From an uncultured Holophagaceae bacterium (lineage in GTDB: Bacteria; Acidobacteriota; Holophagae; Holophagales; Holophagaceae), in the NCBI GenBank assembly GCA_903937385.1, contig CAIZZF010000026.1:62001-126000 (forward strand): DNA of 64,000 bases, in the 5' to 3' direction. Below, piece after piece: positions 9,841 through 17,344 of this stretch (positions are counted from its first letter, which is position 1; the number at the start of each line of letters is the position of its first letter). Position numbers and translations under genes: made by a program. The notes below the pieces were generated by a model. That model did no database searches, had not been told where the DNA came from, and saw only the letters and a program-made list of their open reading frames with translations.

Positions 9841-10797
9841 ATGCGATCGGTACAATTATATTTCCTGGTTTTTCTTAGTTTCTTATTCTTGACTGTAGGT
9901 TGTGGAGGGGGTGGTGGGGGAAGTTCGGCGCCACCAGCAGCTGTCATTCATGCCCCAGGTATTTCAAACTTGCAATTTTCACCAAGCACTACAACCAAGG
10001 GCGCTGGTGGGGGCGCTATCAGTGTCACGGGTTCATTCAATTTTACAGATAGTGGCGGCGACCTAACTGGTTTTACTATTACGAATTATTATTCAAATGG
10101 CCAAGTCGCCTCTGCCGCAACAGTACCAATCAGCGGAACCGGTGGAGTGACCGTAGGTAGTGTCGCTCTCTACCTAAATGTTGCGACGACCGTTGCAGAT
10201 AATTTTAGATTCGAAGCCTATGCAACCGATACAGCTGGTTCAAAATCCAACCTGCTCTCAGGCACCTTCCTGATTACTGATAATACTCCGACAACACATC
10301 CACCTAGCATCTCCAACTTTCAATTTACTCCTGCCAGTGTAACCCAGGGGTCATCTGGTGGTTATGCTAGTGTTATTGGTAAATTTAACTTCATAGATGC
10401 CGGTGGAGATATGCTCACCGCGACATTTACTTTTTACAATTCAGCTGGCGCGATCACTGGAACCAATACTGGTTCAATTAGCGGTATAGCTGGCATTACC
10501 TCCGGCTGGGTGCAATCTACTTTCACCGCGTCCACCAGTTCGGCTGGCAGCCTTCGCATGGACGTGTATACGACCGATTCTAAGGGGTCCAATTCCAATA
10601 CTCTATCTCAGGTGTTCATAATCTCCCCAGCCGCATCAGCCACACCGACAGGCGAGAGTGAGAGCGCCATTACGACAAAGAGTGGAGTTGGATATCAGTT
10701 CATGACGGTTCAAGGTGCATGGCTTATCTCGAATACGCCGCCGACGTCGGGCGATACAATGGAAATTCAGGCCAATTCTTCAACCTTGATTAAGTAG
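9841..10797 (+). CDS. AT-rich two-repeat lipoprotein of unknown function
   Basis: The 318-residue product has a lipoprotein signal peptide with Cys21 (FLTVGC then a Gly run). It carries two tandem beta-rich repeats of about 105 residues, each starting ISN-QF-P and ending with T(D)S-GSKSN-L or T(D)SKGSNSN-L, followed by a short tail. The repeats look like Ig/cadherin-like folds, but I do not recognise the family. ATG 9841 is chosen over GTG 9835 because GAGG lies just upstream. The base composition is clearly lower in GC than the neighbours and codon choice includes many A/T-ending codons, which suggests recent acquisition. Confidence 0.82.
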   Translation: MRSVQLYFLVFLSFLFLTVGCGGGGGGSSAPPAAVIHAPGISNLQFSPSTTTKGAGGGAISVTGSFNFTDSGGDLTGFTITNYYSNGQVASAATVPISGTGGVTVGSVALYLNVATTVADNFRFEAYATDTAGSKSNLLSGTFLITDNTPTTHPPSISNFQFTPASVTQGSSGGYASVIGKFNFIDAGGDMLTATFTFYNSAGAITGTNTGSISGIAGITSGWVQSTFTASTSSAGSLRMDVYTTDSKGSNSNTLSQVFIISPAASATPTGESESAITTKSGVGYQFMTVQGAWLISNTPPTSGDTMEIQANSSTLIK

Positions 10798-11321
10798 GGA
10801 TCTTCCGGGATTTTCGGGAAGGATATCTCACCGCAGAGAGCGCTGAGAAAAAAACGCGAGCAAGGGGATACCCCTAGGCATGGTGAACCTCGGGAGAAAA
10901 CTCTGTAGCCGGGGATGAACAGTGATGGACGGTGATCAACTGTCGTGAGTTGAGTTACACGTGGCATGGGCCCCCTCCCAAGGCGCCGCTGAAGCGCCTT
11001 TTGGGGGGCGGGCCCATGCCCGGTGGGTCGGCGCCTCTGCGGTCTCTGCGGTTGGCGGCTCTTCTTCCTCGGAATTCACGGATGGCCGCGGCCGGACTGC
11101 AAAGCCCCGCAGGACGCGGAGCCGGCCAGCTGGCAACCAACCGTCCACCGATTCTTGCCATTCACAGCCTGAATTTTGCAATTGGCCGATAGCCCTGGTA
11201 GGCCTTGGGACATGGTGACTGAATAAATTATTGACGTTGATATTTAGCTTTGGTTTGTGTCATTCGTCTGTTAGATATTGCGTAATTTCCATATGACCTC
11301 TGTTTCTTCTATGGGTGGGAA
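10798..11321. other. Intergenic region with repeat fragments and a long hairpin
   Basis: No supported gene is seen; the short open frames here overlap on both strands and show no domain or ribosome site. From 10801 the sequence matches the block at 30424 (TCTTCCGGGATTTTCGGG) and continues into a CCGCAGAGAGCGCTGAGA-type repeat. A GC-rich hairpin occupies 10963-11020, and CTGCGGTCTCTGCGG near 11037-11055 looks like the degraded opposite arm of the CGCAGAG repeat. The remainder is unremarkable. Confidence 0.6.
10963..11020. repeat. 58-nt imperfect palindrome (long GC-rich hairpin)
   Basis: The outer arms are a perfect 10-bp match (GGCATGGGCC at 10963-10972 and GGCCCATGCC at 11011-11020). The inner part pairs imperfectly (CCCTCCC with GGGGGG, AGGCGC at 10981-10986 with GCGCCT at 10994-10999). 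There is no T tract, so it is not a classical terminator. It could be a REP-like or small mobile-element remnant. Confidence 0.65.
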
Positions 11322-11846
11322 ATGCCATTCGGGCCCAATGTTCCTTACCTGGGCAATACCGTTTCTCAAGACGGTTTGGTGACATCTCGCCTTCGAATTA
11401 CTTGCTTCAGCGGAAGGTGGGCAGTTCCGACGCTTGAACTCATGAGTTATCCCGATATTGGAAGCATTTTTCAACTAGGTAAAATCACGAAAGAAGAGGT
11501 CATGCAGACAGGGCCAAGCAGAAGGGAATGCGTCCTGTTGCTCCGAGGGGATGATCGACTTATTGGTTATGCAGCCGTGGCAGACAGCGATTATTTTCCT
11601 CAATGGCTCGATCTCAGATATGCAATGCATCCTGACTTCCGGCGTCAAGATTACTGTTCTGAGGGGCTATCCAAGCTGGTTCATCACCTCTTGGAGGTAA
11701 GGGGTATCCCAGGAATAACAGCCATCATTTCAGACCACAATGCGGCAAGCCGTGCAACAGCGCGGTCGATAGGCATGGAGCAAGTCTGGTTTCAACCCGT
11801 CCATGCCCAAGGAAATGGACTTTTCGTGATAAAGCGGCAAGGCTGA
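11322..11846 (+). CDS. GNAT-family N-acetyltransferase
   Basis: The 174-residue product shows the C-terminal half of a GNAT fold: a beta strand (LDLRYAMHPDFRR), a helix (SEGLSKLVHHLLE), a strand (GITAIISDHN) and the common N-AASR-A--IGM motif before the last strands. GNAT enzymes move an acetyl group from acetyl-CoA to an amine. The acetyl-CoA loop (RRQDYCSEG) departs from the usual Q/RxxGxG/A, so activity is uncertain. ATG 11322 has GGGTGGGA just upstream; a shorter start at 11442 is possible. GC content is lower than in surrounding genes, as for the lipoprotein at 9841. The substrate is unknown. Confidence 0.75.
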   Translation: MPFGPNVPYLGNTVSQDGLVTSRLRITCFSGRWAVPTLELMSYPDIGSIFQLGKITKEEVMQTGPSRRECVLLLRGDDRLIGYAAVADSDYFPQWLDLRYAMHPDFRRQDYCSEGLSKLVHHLLEVRGIPGITAIISDHNAASRATARSIGMEQVWFQPVHAQGNGLFVIKRQG

Positions 11847-11929
11847 AGGCAATTGATGAGTCGGAACCCAATGCCCGACCCGGGGGCTACCTGCGCGCCA
11901 TCCGCGACTTCGAGCCCGACCCCCGAACG

Positions 11930-11951
11930 AAGAAGAGCCCCTGCGGGGCTC
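11930..11951 (-). terminator. Intrinsic terminator downstream of tRNA-Leu(CAA)
   Basis: Read on the minus strand, GAGCCCC (11951-11945), loop GCA, GGGGCTC (11941-11935) forms a 7-bp stem followed by TTCTTC. It lies just past the tRNA 3' end and is a plausible terminator for that transcript. Confidence 0.7.
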
Positions 11952-11955
11952 GCCT

Positions 11956-12042
<87 letters not shown>

Positions 12043-12076
12043 CAGAAGGGTCAGGATACCGTGCTGGCGCGGTGGT

Positions 12077-13786
12077 TCAAAGCGCCGTGAGGGGAATGCG
12101 CCGACCGGCGCCGAAGGCCTTGGGGCTCACCTTGAAGGCGAAGGGCAGCTGGCGGCGCTTGAACTCGGTGCGGCGCAGCAGCGCGAGGATGCGCGGCAAC
12201 GCGGCGCGGGCCTGGTCCAGGGCGGCGCCATCGAGCAGCAGGGCCAGGTCTTCTGCCAGCCCCTCCTCGGGCCGCTGGGCCTCCAGGGCCGCGCCCAGGA
12301 TGGCGTCCAGCTGGGCGTAGGGCAGCAGGCTGGCCTCGTCGGTCTGGCCCGGCCGCAGCTCTGCGGTGGGCGGGCGCTCCAGCACGCCGCGGGGGACGGC
12401 CTCGCCCAGGTCCCGCGCCACGGCGTAGACCCGCGCCTTGAGGCAGTCGCCCAGGGGCGCGAAGGCGCCGATGCCATCGCCGTAGAGGGTGAAGTAGCCC
12501 GTGGCGGCTTCGCTCTTGTTGCCGGTGTTGAGCACGGCCACGCGCTCCGTGCCCAGGCGCCGCTGGATCTCGGGTTCGGAAGTCAGGGCCAGCAGCAGGC
12601 TGCCCCGGCAGCGGCTCTGGAGATTCTCGTCCGTGAGGCCGAAGCTACGGCCCGGCAGGGCGCGCTCCAGGGACGCAGTGAATCCGGCGAAGGGGGCTTC
12701 CGCATCGAGGCTCAGGTAGCCGATGCCCAGGTGCCGCGCCTGCTGCTCGGCCAGGGCGGAGCTCTCGGCGCTGCTGAAACGGGTGGGGAGGGCCGCGCCG
12801 AAGACCCGGTCCGTGCCCAGGGCCTCCACGGCCAGGGCCGCGGCCACAGCGCTGTCGATGCCGCCGGACAGACCCAGCACCACCGCCTCCAGGCCCTGCT
12901 TGGCCAGGTTGTCGCGGATGCCCGTCACCAGGGCCTTCCGGAGCCAGGGGCCTTCCTCGGCGGGGGTCCAGGCCTCGCCCGGCGCGCCGGGATCCACCAT
13001 CAGCAGGCCCTCCTGGAAGGCCGCGCAGCCCTGCCAGCGGCCGTCCGGCAGGGCCAGGCCCGAGCCGCCGTCGAAGAGCAGCCAGCTCTCGGCCCCCACG
13101 CGGCTGGCATAGGCGATGGCCAGGCCGTGCTTCTGCGCCAGACCCGGCAGCAGGCGGCGGCGCTGGGCGTCCTTGGAGGGAATGGCCCAGGTGGCGCTGC
13201 GGCCCGGCGGCACAAAGCTGCCCAGGGCGCTGGGGCTGGCGCTGGCGTTGAGGATCAGGGTGGCGCCCGCCGCCGACAGGTCCGCGATGGGGTCCACGCC
13301 GTAGCCCACGGGCACGTTGCCGAGCTGAGGATCGGCCCAGAGGTCCTCGCAGATAGACAGGCCGATGCGGTGGCCGCCGAAGCTCACCAGGGGCTGGGGC
13401 CGATCGTCCGGCTCGAAGTAGCGGTGCTCGTCGAAGACGTCATAGCTGGGCAGCACGCGCTTGTGGGCGCAGTGCCGCAGGACGCCGCCCTCGCACCACC
13501 AGAGCTCGTTCCAGAGGCGGCCCGAAGGCGCGGGGCGGGCGGTGCCGAACACCAGCGGGACCGCCCCGGTCAGCGCGGCCAGCCGGTGGGATTCCGCCTC
13601 GATGCGCCGCCGCATGGCGGGCTCCCAGAGGCGGTCCTCCAGCAGGTAGCCGGGGATGGCCAGCTCCGGCGCCAGCGCCAGCTGCGCCCCCGCAGCCACG
13701 GCAGCCGCGTAGGCCGCCTCCAGGCTGCGGCCGTTTCCCTCGGGATCTCCGAGGCGGGCATTGAGCTGGAGCAGGGCGATCTTCAT
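12077..13786 (-). CDS. nadE: Glutamine-dependent NAD+ synthase
   Basis: The 569-residue product fuses an N-terminal nitrilase-type glutaminase with a C-terminal NAD synthetase. The glutaminase half shows the Glu of APELAIPGYLLED, a Lys region (HKRVLPSYDVFDE) and the nucleophile Cys in LSICEDLW. The synthetase half has the PP-loop LGLSGGIDSAVAAALA and the downstream NTGNKSEAATGY motif. The enzyme amidates nicotinic acid adenine dinucleotide to NAD+ using ATP and ammonia from glutamine, the last step of NAD synthesis. It lies 9 nt downstream of a histidine-kinase gene on the same strand and just upstream of tRNA-Leu, so the three may be co-transcribed. Confidence 0.96.
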   Translation of the reverse strand: MKIALLQLNARLGDPEGNGRSLEAAYAAAVAAGAQLALAPELAIPGYLLEDRLWEPAMRRRIEAESHRLAALTGAVPLVFGTARPAPSGRLWNELWWCEGGVLRHCAHKRVLPSYDVFDEHRYFEPDDRPQPLVSFGGHRIGLSICEDLWADPQLGNVPVGYGVDPIADLSAAGATLILNASASPSALGSFVPPGRSATWAIPSKDAQRRRLLPGLAQKHGLAIAYASRVGAESWLLFDGGSGLALPDGRWQGCAAFQEGLLMVDPGAPGEAWTPAEEGPWLRKALVTGIRDNLAKQGLEAVVLGLSGGIDSAVAAALAVEALGTDRVFGAALPTRFSSAESSALAEQQARHLGIGYLSLDAEAPFAGFTASLERALPGRSFGLTDENLQSRCRGSLLLALTSEPEIQRRLGTERVAVLNTGNKSEAATGYFTLYGDGIGAFAPLGDCLKARVYAVARDLGEAVPRGVLERPPTAELRPGQTDEASLLPYAQLDAILGAALEAQRPEEGLAEDLALLLDGAALDQARAALPRILALLRRTEFKRRQLPFAFKVSPKAFGAGRRIPLTAL

Positions 13787-13795
13787 CCCACCAAG

Positions 13796-14932
13796 TTACC
13801 AGCGGATCTCCGCGCGGGTGCCCCCCTCGGGGCGGGGCCGGAGGTGCAGGTCCGCTCCCTGGGCGTTCAGCCACTTCAGGGCCAGGGGCAGGCCCAGCCC
13901 GGTGCCCTCCGGCCTGCCGCTCTCGAAAGGCCGCAGCATGCGGATGACCGCGTCCTCAGACATGCCCGGCCCGCCGTCCTCAATGTCCAGGCGGCCCTCG
14001 CCGATGTGCAGCACCACCCGGCCCCCCACGGGGGTTGCCTGGCAGGCATTTTCAAGCAGGTTGACCAGGGCCTGGTGCAGCAGCACCGGGTCGCCGTTGG
14101 CACTGCCCTGGCCTTCGCTGAGCAGCGTGCGCCCCTGGCTCACGGGGCGGCGCTTCAGCTCCGCCAGGGCTTGGCCCGCCACCTCCTCGAGCCGCAGCAC
14201 CTCCAGGACCGGATCCAGTGGCTTTGCCCACTGCAGGAAGCGCTGCACCAGCCGCTCCAGGTCCTCGGTCTCCTCCAGCAGGGCGCGGGCGGCCTCGCCG
14301 TGGCCCGCCCGCTGCAGCAGCTGACCCTGGCCCTTGAGCACCGCCAGCCCGTTCTTGAGCTGGTGGGCCACGCCGGCGGTCATCTCCCCCAGCTCCGCGA
14401 AGCGCTCCCGCAGCTGCCGGCGGCGTTCCTCCAGCTCGGCTTCGGTGACGTCCTCGAACAGGACCAGCGCCCCGATGCGGTTCGGCGCCTCGATGCGCTG
14501 CAGCCGCCAGCGGCGCCCGGCGGCCTCCAGCCGGTGGGGCGGGCCCGGGTCCCGGCCCAGGGCCTCCCGCAGCCAGGGGAAGGGCTCCAGCACGAAGGCC
14601 GCCTCCAGGCCCAGCACACCCGGCGTGACCCCCAGCAGCTCCCGGCCCCGGAGGTTCAGGGCGGCCAGCCGCTGGCGCTGGTCCACCCACACCAGACCCA
14701 GGGGCAGGGCGTCCAGCAGGCGCTCGTGGACCGTGCGCAGCTCCCCCAGCGAGGCGGCCAGCTCGCCCCGCTCCCGCAGGCTGCCGGACACTGCGGACAG
14801 CAGCAGGGCCTCGGGATCGGCCGGGGTCCGGCGGCGGGATTTGGCCCAGCGCACGAGCAGCAAGACCAGCCCGAAGAGCACCGCCCCGAGGGGGAGGGCC
14901 AGGAGCAGCCAAGTCAGGACGCGGGGATTCAT
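13796..14932 (-). CDS. Membrane-anchored sensor histidine kinase, NtrB/AtoS type
   Basis: The 378-residue product has one N-terminal membrane helix (about 6-28), a PAS-like sensor region (LLDALPLGLVWVDQRQR onward), and a kinase core with H-box AGVAHQLKN, N-box NLLENACQA, G1 EDGGPGMS and G2 GTGLGLPLAL. This order is typical of cytoplasmically sensing kinases that pair with sigma54-type regulators. No response regulator lies next to it, so the partner must be elsewhere. It is divergent from ppsR with only 22 bp between start codons. What it senses is unknown. Confidence 0.92.
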   Translation of the reverse strand: MNPRVLTWLLLALPLGAVLFGLVLLLVRWAKSRRRTPADPEALLLSAVSGSLRERGELAASLGELRTVHERLLDALPLGLVWVDQRQRLAALNLRGRELLGVTPGVLGLEAAFVLEPFPWLREALGRDPGPPHRLEAAGRRWRLQRIEAPNRIGALVLFEDVTEAELEERRRQLRERFAELGEMTAGVAHQLKNGLAVLKGQGQLLQRAGHGEAARALLEETEDLERLVQRFLQWAKPLDPVLEVLRLEEVAGQALAELKRRPVSQGRTLLSEGQGSANGDPVLLHQALVNLLENACQATPVGGRVVLHIGEGRLDIEDGGPGMSEDAVIRMLRPFESGRPEGTGLGLPLALKWLNAQGADLHLRPRPEGGTRAEIRW

Positions 14933-14935
14933 GCC

Positions 14936-14951
14936 ATCAGGTTAATCTGAT
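14936..14951. promoter_or_regulatory. Inverted repeat in a 22-bp divergent gap
   Basis: ATCAG (14936-14940), GTTAAT, CTGAT (14947-14951) forms a small dyad in the only space between the histidine-kinase start (14932) and the ppsR start (14955). It could be an operator or simply part of overlapping promoter elements. There is no room for conventional leaders on both sides. Confidence 0.35.
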
Positions 14952-14954
14952 TGG

Positions 14955-15782
14955 ATGGAGAGACAGCCCATCTACATCGTTTCCGGAGGATCTGGCGAGA
15001 CCGCCCAGCGGATGGTCCAGGCCGCCCTCACCCAGTTCACCAAGGGCGAGAGCTCCTCCCTGGTGCGCCGCTTCCAGAACGTGCGGTCCTTCGAGGACCT
15101 CGACCGCGTGCTGGGCATGGCCGGCGACAAGCGGGCCGTCATCGTCCACACCACGGTCTCGCAGGAGCTGCGCACCTACCTGGCGGTCCGCTGCGCCGAG
15201 CTGCGCATCACCCAGGTGGACCTCTTCGGGAACCTGCTGGACACCCTCACCCTCTACCTGCGGGAGCGCCCCGAAGAGAAGGCCGGCAGCTTCCACGCCG
15301 TGGGCGACAAGTATTTCCGCCGCATCGAGGCCATCGAGTTCGCCCTCAAGTTCGACGACGGCATCGACATGACCGGCCTGGCGAGCGCCGACATCGTGCT
15401 GGTGGGCATCAGTCGCACCAGCAAGACGCCACTGTCCATGTATCTGGCCATGGAAGGCTTCAAGGTGATGAATGTGCCCCTGGTGCCCGGGGTGCCCCTG
15501 CCGCCGGAGCTGGCGCCCATCCCCCAGGGCCGCATCGTGGGCCTGACCATCCAGGCAGACCGCCTGCAGGAGATCCGCGCCTACCGCCTGAAGCGCCTGG
15601 GCGCCACGGGCAGCGCGGACAGCTACAGCGACCTGGGCCGCATCATGGACGAGCTGGCCTACGCCGACGAGGTCTTCAAGACCCACCGCCGCTGGCCCGT
15701 GCTGGACGTCACCGGCCGCAGCATCGAAGAGACCGCCGGCCTGGTGCTGGACCGCGTCTTCGGCAAAGAACGGGCGGTCTAG
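14955..15782 (+). CDS. ppsR: Pyruvate,water/phosphate dikinase regulatory protein (kinase/pyrophosphorylase)
   Basis: The 275-residue product matches the DUF299/PSRP family over its full length. The N-terminus carries the SGGSGETAQ motif and the P-loop-like signature GISRTSKTP lies near residue 151. These bifunctional proteins use ADP to phosphorylate, and phosphate to dephosphorylate, a Thr next to the catalytic His of PEP synthase or pyruvate phosphate dikinase, so they switch gluconeogenic PEP synthesis off and on. The target gene is not in the window. No clear Shine-Dalgarno site precedes ATG 14955, and the promoter must lie in or beside the divergent kinase gene. The stop directly abuts the stop of the convergent polyphosphate kinase gene. 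Confidence 0.92.
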   Translation: MERQPIYIVSGGSGETAQRMVQAALTQFTKGESSSLVRRFQNVRSFEDLDRVLGMAGDKRAVIVHTTVSQELRTYLAVRCAELRITQVDLFGNLLDTLTLYLRERPEEKAGSFHAVGDKYFRRIEAIEFALKFDDGIDMTGLASADIVLVGISRTSKTPLSMYLAMEGFKVMNVPLVPGVPLPPELAPIPQGRIVGLTIQADRLQEIRAYRLKRLGATGSADSYSDLGRIMDELAYADEVFKTHRRWPVLDVTGRSIEETAGLVLDRVFGKERAV

Positions 15783-17255
15783 CTAGAGCTCATCCTCGAG
15801 GCGCTGCACCAACGTTCGCAGGATCTTGAGGCGGCCGTAGCGCTTGTCTTCGCTCTCGACGAGGGTCCAGGGGGCGATCTCGGTGCTGGTGCGGTCGATC
15901 ATGTCGCAGATGGCCCGCTCATACTGGGGCCACTTCTCGCGGTTGCGCCAGTCCTCGTCGGTGATCTTGAAGCGCTTGAAGGGCGTGGCCTGCCGCTCCT
16001 CGAAGCGGCGCAGCTGCTCCTCCTGGCTGATGGACAGCCAGAACTTCAGCAGCAGGGTCTGGCTGCGCACGATCTGGTCTTCGAAGTCGTTGATCTCGCT
16101 GTAGGCCCGCTGCCAGTCGGCCTCGGCGCAGAAGCCCTCCACCCGCTCCACCAGCACCCGGCCGTACCAGCTGCGGTCGAAGATCATCACCTTGCCCCGC
16201 CGGGGCAGGTGCCGCCAGAAGCGCCAGAGGTAAGGCTGGGCGCGCTCCTCCTCCGTGGGCGCGGCCACGGGCTGGATGTGGTAGGTCCGGGCGTCCAGGG
16301 CCTGGGTGATGCGCCGGATGCCGCCGCCCTTCCCCGCCGCGTCCACCCCCTCGAAGACCAGCACCACCGAGTGCTTCTTGAAGTTCTTGTGCCGGGTCAG
16401 GAGGTTCAGGCGGCCCTGCAGGGTGAGCAGCTCCTCCTCGTAGTCCTTCTTCTCCAGGGTCCGGGTGAGGTTCAGGGCCCTAAGGACGTTCATCTCGTCG
16501 AGGCTCGCCACCGGCTGGGGGGCGGGCGGCGGCAGCGGCGGCGCGGGGTTGTCCAGGCGGGCGCGCAGCTTCTCGAGCAGGATCTTGCCCACGGTGAGCC
16601 GCTGGTAGCGCCAGTCTGAGGCTTCCACCACGATCCAGGGGGAGGCGGCAGTGCTGGTGGCGCGCAGGGCCCGTTCGGATACCTGGCGGAAGCTGTCGTA
16701 GAGCTCGAAGTGCTTCCAGTCCCGGGGCGTCACCCGCCAGCGGGTCTTGGGATCCTTCTCCAGCAGCTTCAGGCGCTTCTTCTGGGCGTCCTTGCTGAGG
16801 TGCATCCAGAACTTCAGCACCAGGGCGCCCTCCTGGATGAGCATCTGCTCGAAGCGGGCCACGCGGCCCATGTCCTGGTCCAGCTCCGAGGTCTTGATGC
16901 GGCCCGAGGTGCGCTCGAGGATGGGCCAGGTGTACCAGGAGCCGTCGAAGATGCCGATCTTCCCCTTGGGCGGCAGCATGCGCCAGTAGCGCCACATGTG
17001 GGGCCGCTCGCGCTCCTCGTCCGAGGGCACGTCGAGGCCATGGGTCTGGATGTGGCGGGGGTCCAGCCACTCGTTGAGGGTGTTCACCGTCTCGCTCTTG
17101 CCGGCGCCATCCACACCCGCCACCAGGATCACCACCGGGAACTTCGCCGCGGCCAGGTCGAACTGCGCATCCAGCAGCGCCTCCCGCAGGGCCGGCAGCT
17201 CCCGGTCCCAGACTTCCTTCTCCAGCTTGTGGCCGAGTTCCGCGGATTCGAACAT
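15783..17255 (-). CDS. pap: Polyphosphate:AMP phosphotransferase (two-domain PPK2)
   Basis: The 490-residue product contains two PPK2 domains. The first (about 15-245) has Walker A GVDGAGKSETVNTL and the second (about 255-490) has GVDAAGKGGGIRRI, each followed by a DRSWY- or DGSWY-type Walker B/lid region. Fused two-domain PPK2 proteins make ADP from AMP using polyphosphate as donor, in contrast to single-domain NDP kinases. The N-terminal domain has the more divergent nucleotide loop. The length is as expected for the class II enzymes. It converges on ppsR without any spacer. Confidence 0.9.
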   Translation of the reverse strand: MFESAELGHKLEKEVWDRELPALREALLDAQFDLAAAKFPVVILVAGVDGAGKSETVNTLNEWLDPRHIQTHGLDVPSDEERERPHMWRYWRMLPPKGKIGIFDGSWYTWPILERTSGRIKTSELDQDMGRVARFEQMLIQEGALVLKFWMHLSKDAQKKRLKLLEKDPKTRWRVTPRDWKHFELYDSFRQVSERALRATSTAASPWIVVEASDWRYQRLTVGKILLEKLRARLDNPAPPLPPPAPQPVASLDEMNVLRALNLTRTLEKKDYEEELLTLQGRLNLLTRHKNFKKHSVVLVFEGVDAAGKGGGIRRITQALDARTYHIQPVAAPTEEERAQPYLWRFWRHLPRRGKVMIFDRSWYGRVLVERVEGFCAEADWQRAYSEINDFEDQIVRSQTLLLKFWLSISQEEQLRRFEERQATPFKRFKITDEDWRNREKWPQYERAICDMIDRTSTEIAPWTLVESEDKRYGRLKILRTLVQRLEDEL

Positions 17256-17344
17256 GGTTCCTCCGGGATGGATGCCCTGCTCTTTCGGTGCAAGGCCTAC
17301 ATTAGCTTATTTTCGACCTGGATTTCGCAGGCAGCCGAGGGACC

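Noticed and set aside
10932-11218. Several short overlapping frames in the region with the long hairpin
   Set aside because: They overlap each other on both strands, lack ribosome sites and recognisable domains, and are explained by the palindrome.
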